Part shown: positions 62,330 through 64,000 of the stretch, piece after piece
Position numbering within the stretch: position 1 is the first letter of the stretch
Layout: every line of letters starts with the position of its first letter
Assembly (NCBI GenBank): GCA_963575745.1
Contig: CAUYUJ010021170.1
Span: 974,801 to 1,038,800, forward strand
DNA length: 64,000 nucleotides
Direction: 5' to 3'
Source: Prorocentrum cordatum
Lineage: Eukaryota > Sar > Dinophyceae > Prorocentrales > Prorocentraceae
Notes under the pieces: generated by a model
The model's input: the letters and a program-made list of their open reading frames with translations, nothing else
Told to the model about the DNA's origin: nothing
The model's database searches: none
Translations under genes and position numbers: made by a program

Positions 62330-62591
62330 CTACCCGCCCACGTACTTGAGAGACGCAACGCGAAAATTGGTTGCGCCTCTCTGGCGCATGCACCCTCCTG
62401 GACGGCCGTCGTCGCGCCTGGACCTCGACGTCCGCGCGGTGCTGGCGAACTCCCAGATACATGCTCCAGCGCACCCTGCCTCAACTTGTCCGCGTCCACT
62501 TCGTCCACCGACGACTTCTCCATCATGGCGGCATGCGGCGTACGCAAGTCCATGTCGCGCGCAGCCGTTCCCACAACATCTCGCGCCCAAC

Positions 62592-63089
62592 TCACGGCGT
62601 CGCATTCTTCTGCGCCTTAAGCTTGTCCAACGTCGTGTCATGCGGCAGCAGCCGGACAATCTCTGGCGGCACGCCATCCCTCGGCAGCTGTTCGGCCTTT
62701 CTTTCCATAGGCTCCACGCCGACATTCACGAAGGCCTTGTGTCCGCGCTGCTTCATCATCTTGATGTGGCGCTTCGCAACCTCGCGCCGCACTTTCGCTT
62801 GACGTATGAAGCGCGGCAAGTTGTCCTTAGTAGATGCGCCGTTGCGTTTCAGAAGGATCTGCACCACCGATCCCAACTTGTCTCCCACAATCGGCAGCGC
62901 CGAGTCGCTTCCCTGTCGCCCTTCCTTCCCCAGCTGGCGGAGCTCCTGCAATATCCCCTGCCACGGTAACGCAAAGCTCGTGGCATTACCTCGCACTGCC
63001 AGACGCCCGCTGTGAAATCCTGCGGCGCTGTCAACAAGGCTTCCCTGGCCCCTACTATGACCTCGGTCGGTCTGAAACTTCACCTCCAA
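62592..63089 (-). pseudogene. Helitron-type element: DUF6570-like block
   Basis: A 166-codon frame, MEVKFQTDRGHSRGQGSLVD, then VRGNATSFALPWQGILQEL, VVQILLKRNGASTKDNLPRFI, VRREVAKRHIKMMKQRGHKAF, LPRDGVPPEIVRLLPHD and KLKAQKNATP. Order and motifs match the DUF6570-like region found upstream of Helitron Rep domains. It is the best preserved part of the element. Confidence 0.65.
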
Positions 63090-63199
63090 CGATCAGCAAA
63101 TCATCGACGTAACTGCTTTAGGATGGGCCGAAGGCGACAACATCATCCAATTCCCGACGGCAATCGTATATGTTTATCATACTCGTTTGTTGGTTTGTT

Positions 63200-63410
63200 A
63201 CTACGTCCAAGACGGGCCAAACAAACACCCAAGAAAGCTCCAAGACGGCCCCAAAAAACACCGGACGGCCAAAGAGGTCCCATGACCGGCCAAAGAAGCT
63301 TCCAAGCGGGCCACAACACGGACCCAAGCCGGGAACCCCGAACCGAAGATTTTAGCCTGATTCCGCCGCAAGAAGCCTCCAAACACCGAAAAACACCACC
63401 ACAACCTTGA
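63200..63410. repeat. CCAAGA/GGCCC short-unit repeat, copy 6
   Basis: Diverged units such as CCAAGACGGGCC, CCAAGACGGCCCC and GCCAAAGAAGC. Confidence 0.6.
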
Positions 63411-63419
63411 AGTCAAGTA

Positions 63420-63915
63420 AGGGGTCGGCGGATGCGGCGTAAGCCTATGGAGCCGTTGCGGCCCTGCCTCTCGTTGCAGGTGCTACGACGTGCAGCACGG
63501 GAAGGCGGGCCCCCCCTCCCAGCACGCGGAGCCCCGCCCGAATCACAGGCAGGCCCGCGGGGCCTCTTCGCCTGTCGAGGGGGGGGGGGGGGGCGCGCTT
63601 CCCCCGCTGCCGCGGGGAGGAGGGCCGCTAGCGAGCTGCAGGGCCCTGCGATAGGGGGGAGACTTCTCGCTCTTGGAAACGCTCCGCGATGCAGTCTGCC
63701 AGGCGACCCTCAACCACAGATGTCCTGGGCGAGGCGCTCCGCTACACAGTCTGCCACGCGACCTGCTCCACGAATTTCCTCCCGGGGATCCTGCGAGGAG
63801 GGGACCGGGGCAAGGGGACAGGAGGGTCTCATCGTGGCCGCGCCTGGTCAAGAAGGGCAGGCAAGGAGAAGGAGAGGGAGGCGAATGGGAGAGGAGGAGG
63901 ATGACAGCACCCATG
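63420..63915. other. No gene recognised; short duplication
   Basis: A G14 run lies at about 63581-63594. The phrase CGCTCCGC-A--CAGTCTGCCA-GCGACC occurs near 63683 and 63737. Confidence 0.35.
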
Positions 63916-63917
63916 AC

Positions 63918-64000
63918 CACGGCGACGACGACGACGACGACGACCGCGACCAATACGATGAGACGGCGACGTGACGACAAATGACGACGACGACGACGAA
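63918..64000. repeat. (GAC)n microsatellite at the right edge
   Basis: GACGACGAC repeats broken by a short unique stretch near 63945-63975, continuing off the window. Confidence 0.85.

Larger units (their letters stand above)
55985..63090 (-). mobile_element. Degenerate Helitron-type (Rep plus PIF1 helicase) element
   Basis: About 7.1 kb of minus-strand coding remnants in the order DUF6570-like, Helitron N-terminal/Rep-like, middle domain, PIF1 helicase, cysteine-rich tail. This is the layout of Helitron-type rolling-circle transposon proteins in protists. Multiple frame changes break it. The termini (5'-TC, 3' hairpin and CTRR) were not located, so limits are those of recognisable coding sequence. 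Confidence 0.75.

Overview
The window looks like nuclear DNA of a dinoflagellate, probably a large, GC-rich genome of the Prorocentrum or Symbiodiniaceae type. Genes are sparse and lie far apart. One gene can be read across introns with GC-AG and GA-AG ends. Retrotransposons dominate, and there is a candidate spliced-leader relic. Microsatellites and short-unit arrays fill most of the rest. This assignment comes from protein families and gene architecture only; no search was run.

Host genes I can support are all on the minus strand. (1) KRR1, a small-subunit processome KH protein, has its last exon at 8899-10082. (2) An uninterrupted 621-residue gene at 27063-28928 fuses a phytanoyl-CoA-dioxygenase-like 2-oxoglutarate oxygenase to a METTL21-type lysine methyltransferase. 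(3) A conserved protist protein with FFDDN and HIV signatures (possibly HAD-like) has exons at about 51541-51413, 37760-37607 and 36415-35781, with a possible further exon near 52984. Its first visible intron is 13,652 bp and holds a nested pair of LINEs. Complementary GAAAAGTGC arrays lie near both ends of that intron.

Mobile DNA, left to right: a LINE-like fragment (6.4-7.4 kb) broken by a TA-flanked MITE; two copies of a long-TIR foldback element beside KRR1; another TIR element at 14.5 kb; a decayed plus-strand LINE (15.4-19.8 kb) between GGA arrays; a minus-strand LINE C-terminal fragment (20.4-23.1 kb) between two copies of a 230-bp unit, one carrying a second copy of the MITE; a 5'-truncated plus-strand LINE (30.25-33.02 kb) with a 13-bp target-site duplication; an almost intact minus-strand LINE (43.5-48.15 kb) inserted in an older minus-strand LINE (40.2-49.6 kb); and a degenerate Helitron-type element on the minus strand (56-63.1 kb) with a DUF6570-like block, a Rep-like block, a PIF1-type helicase and a cysteine-rich tail.

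The remaining sequence is mainly simple repeats (GGA/TCC, GAC/GTC, CA, CT, CAT) and several short-unit families: CCAAGA-GGCCC blocks at six loci, TATCGATCTCAC, TGCGCAACC-ATGG and GAAAAGTGC. Most long open frames in those arrays are artefacts of low complexity. No tRNA, rRNA or CRISPR array was found.
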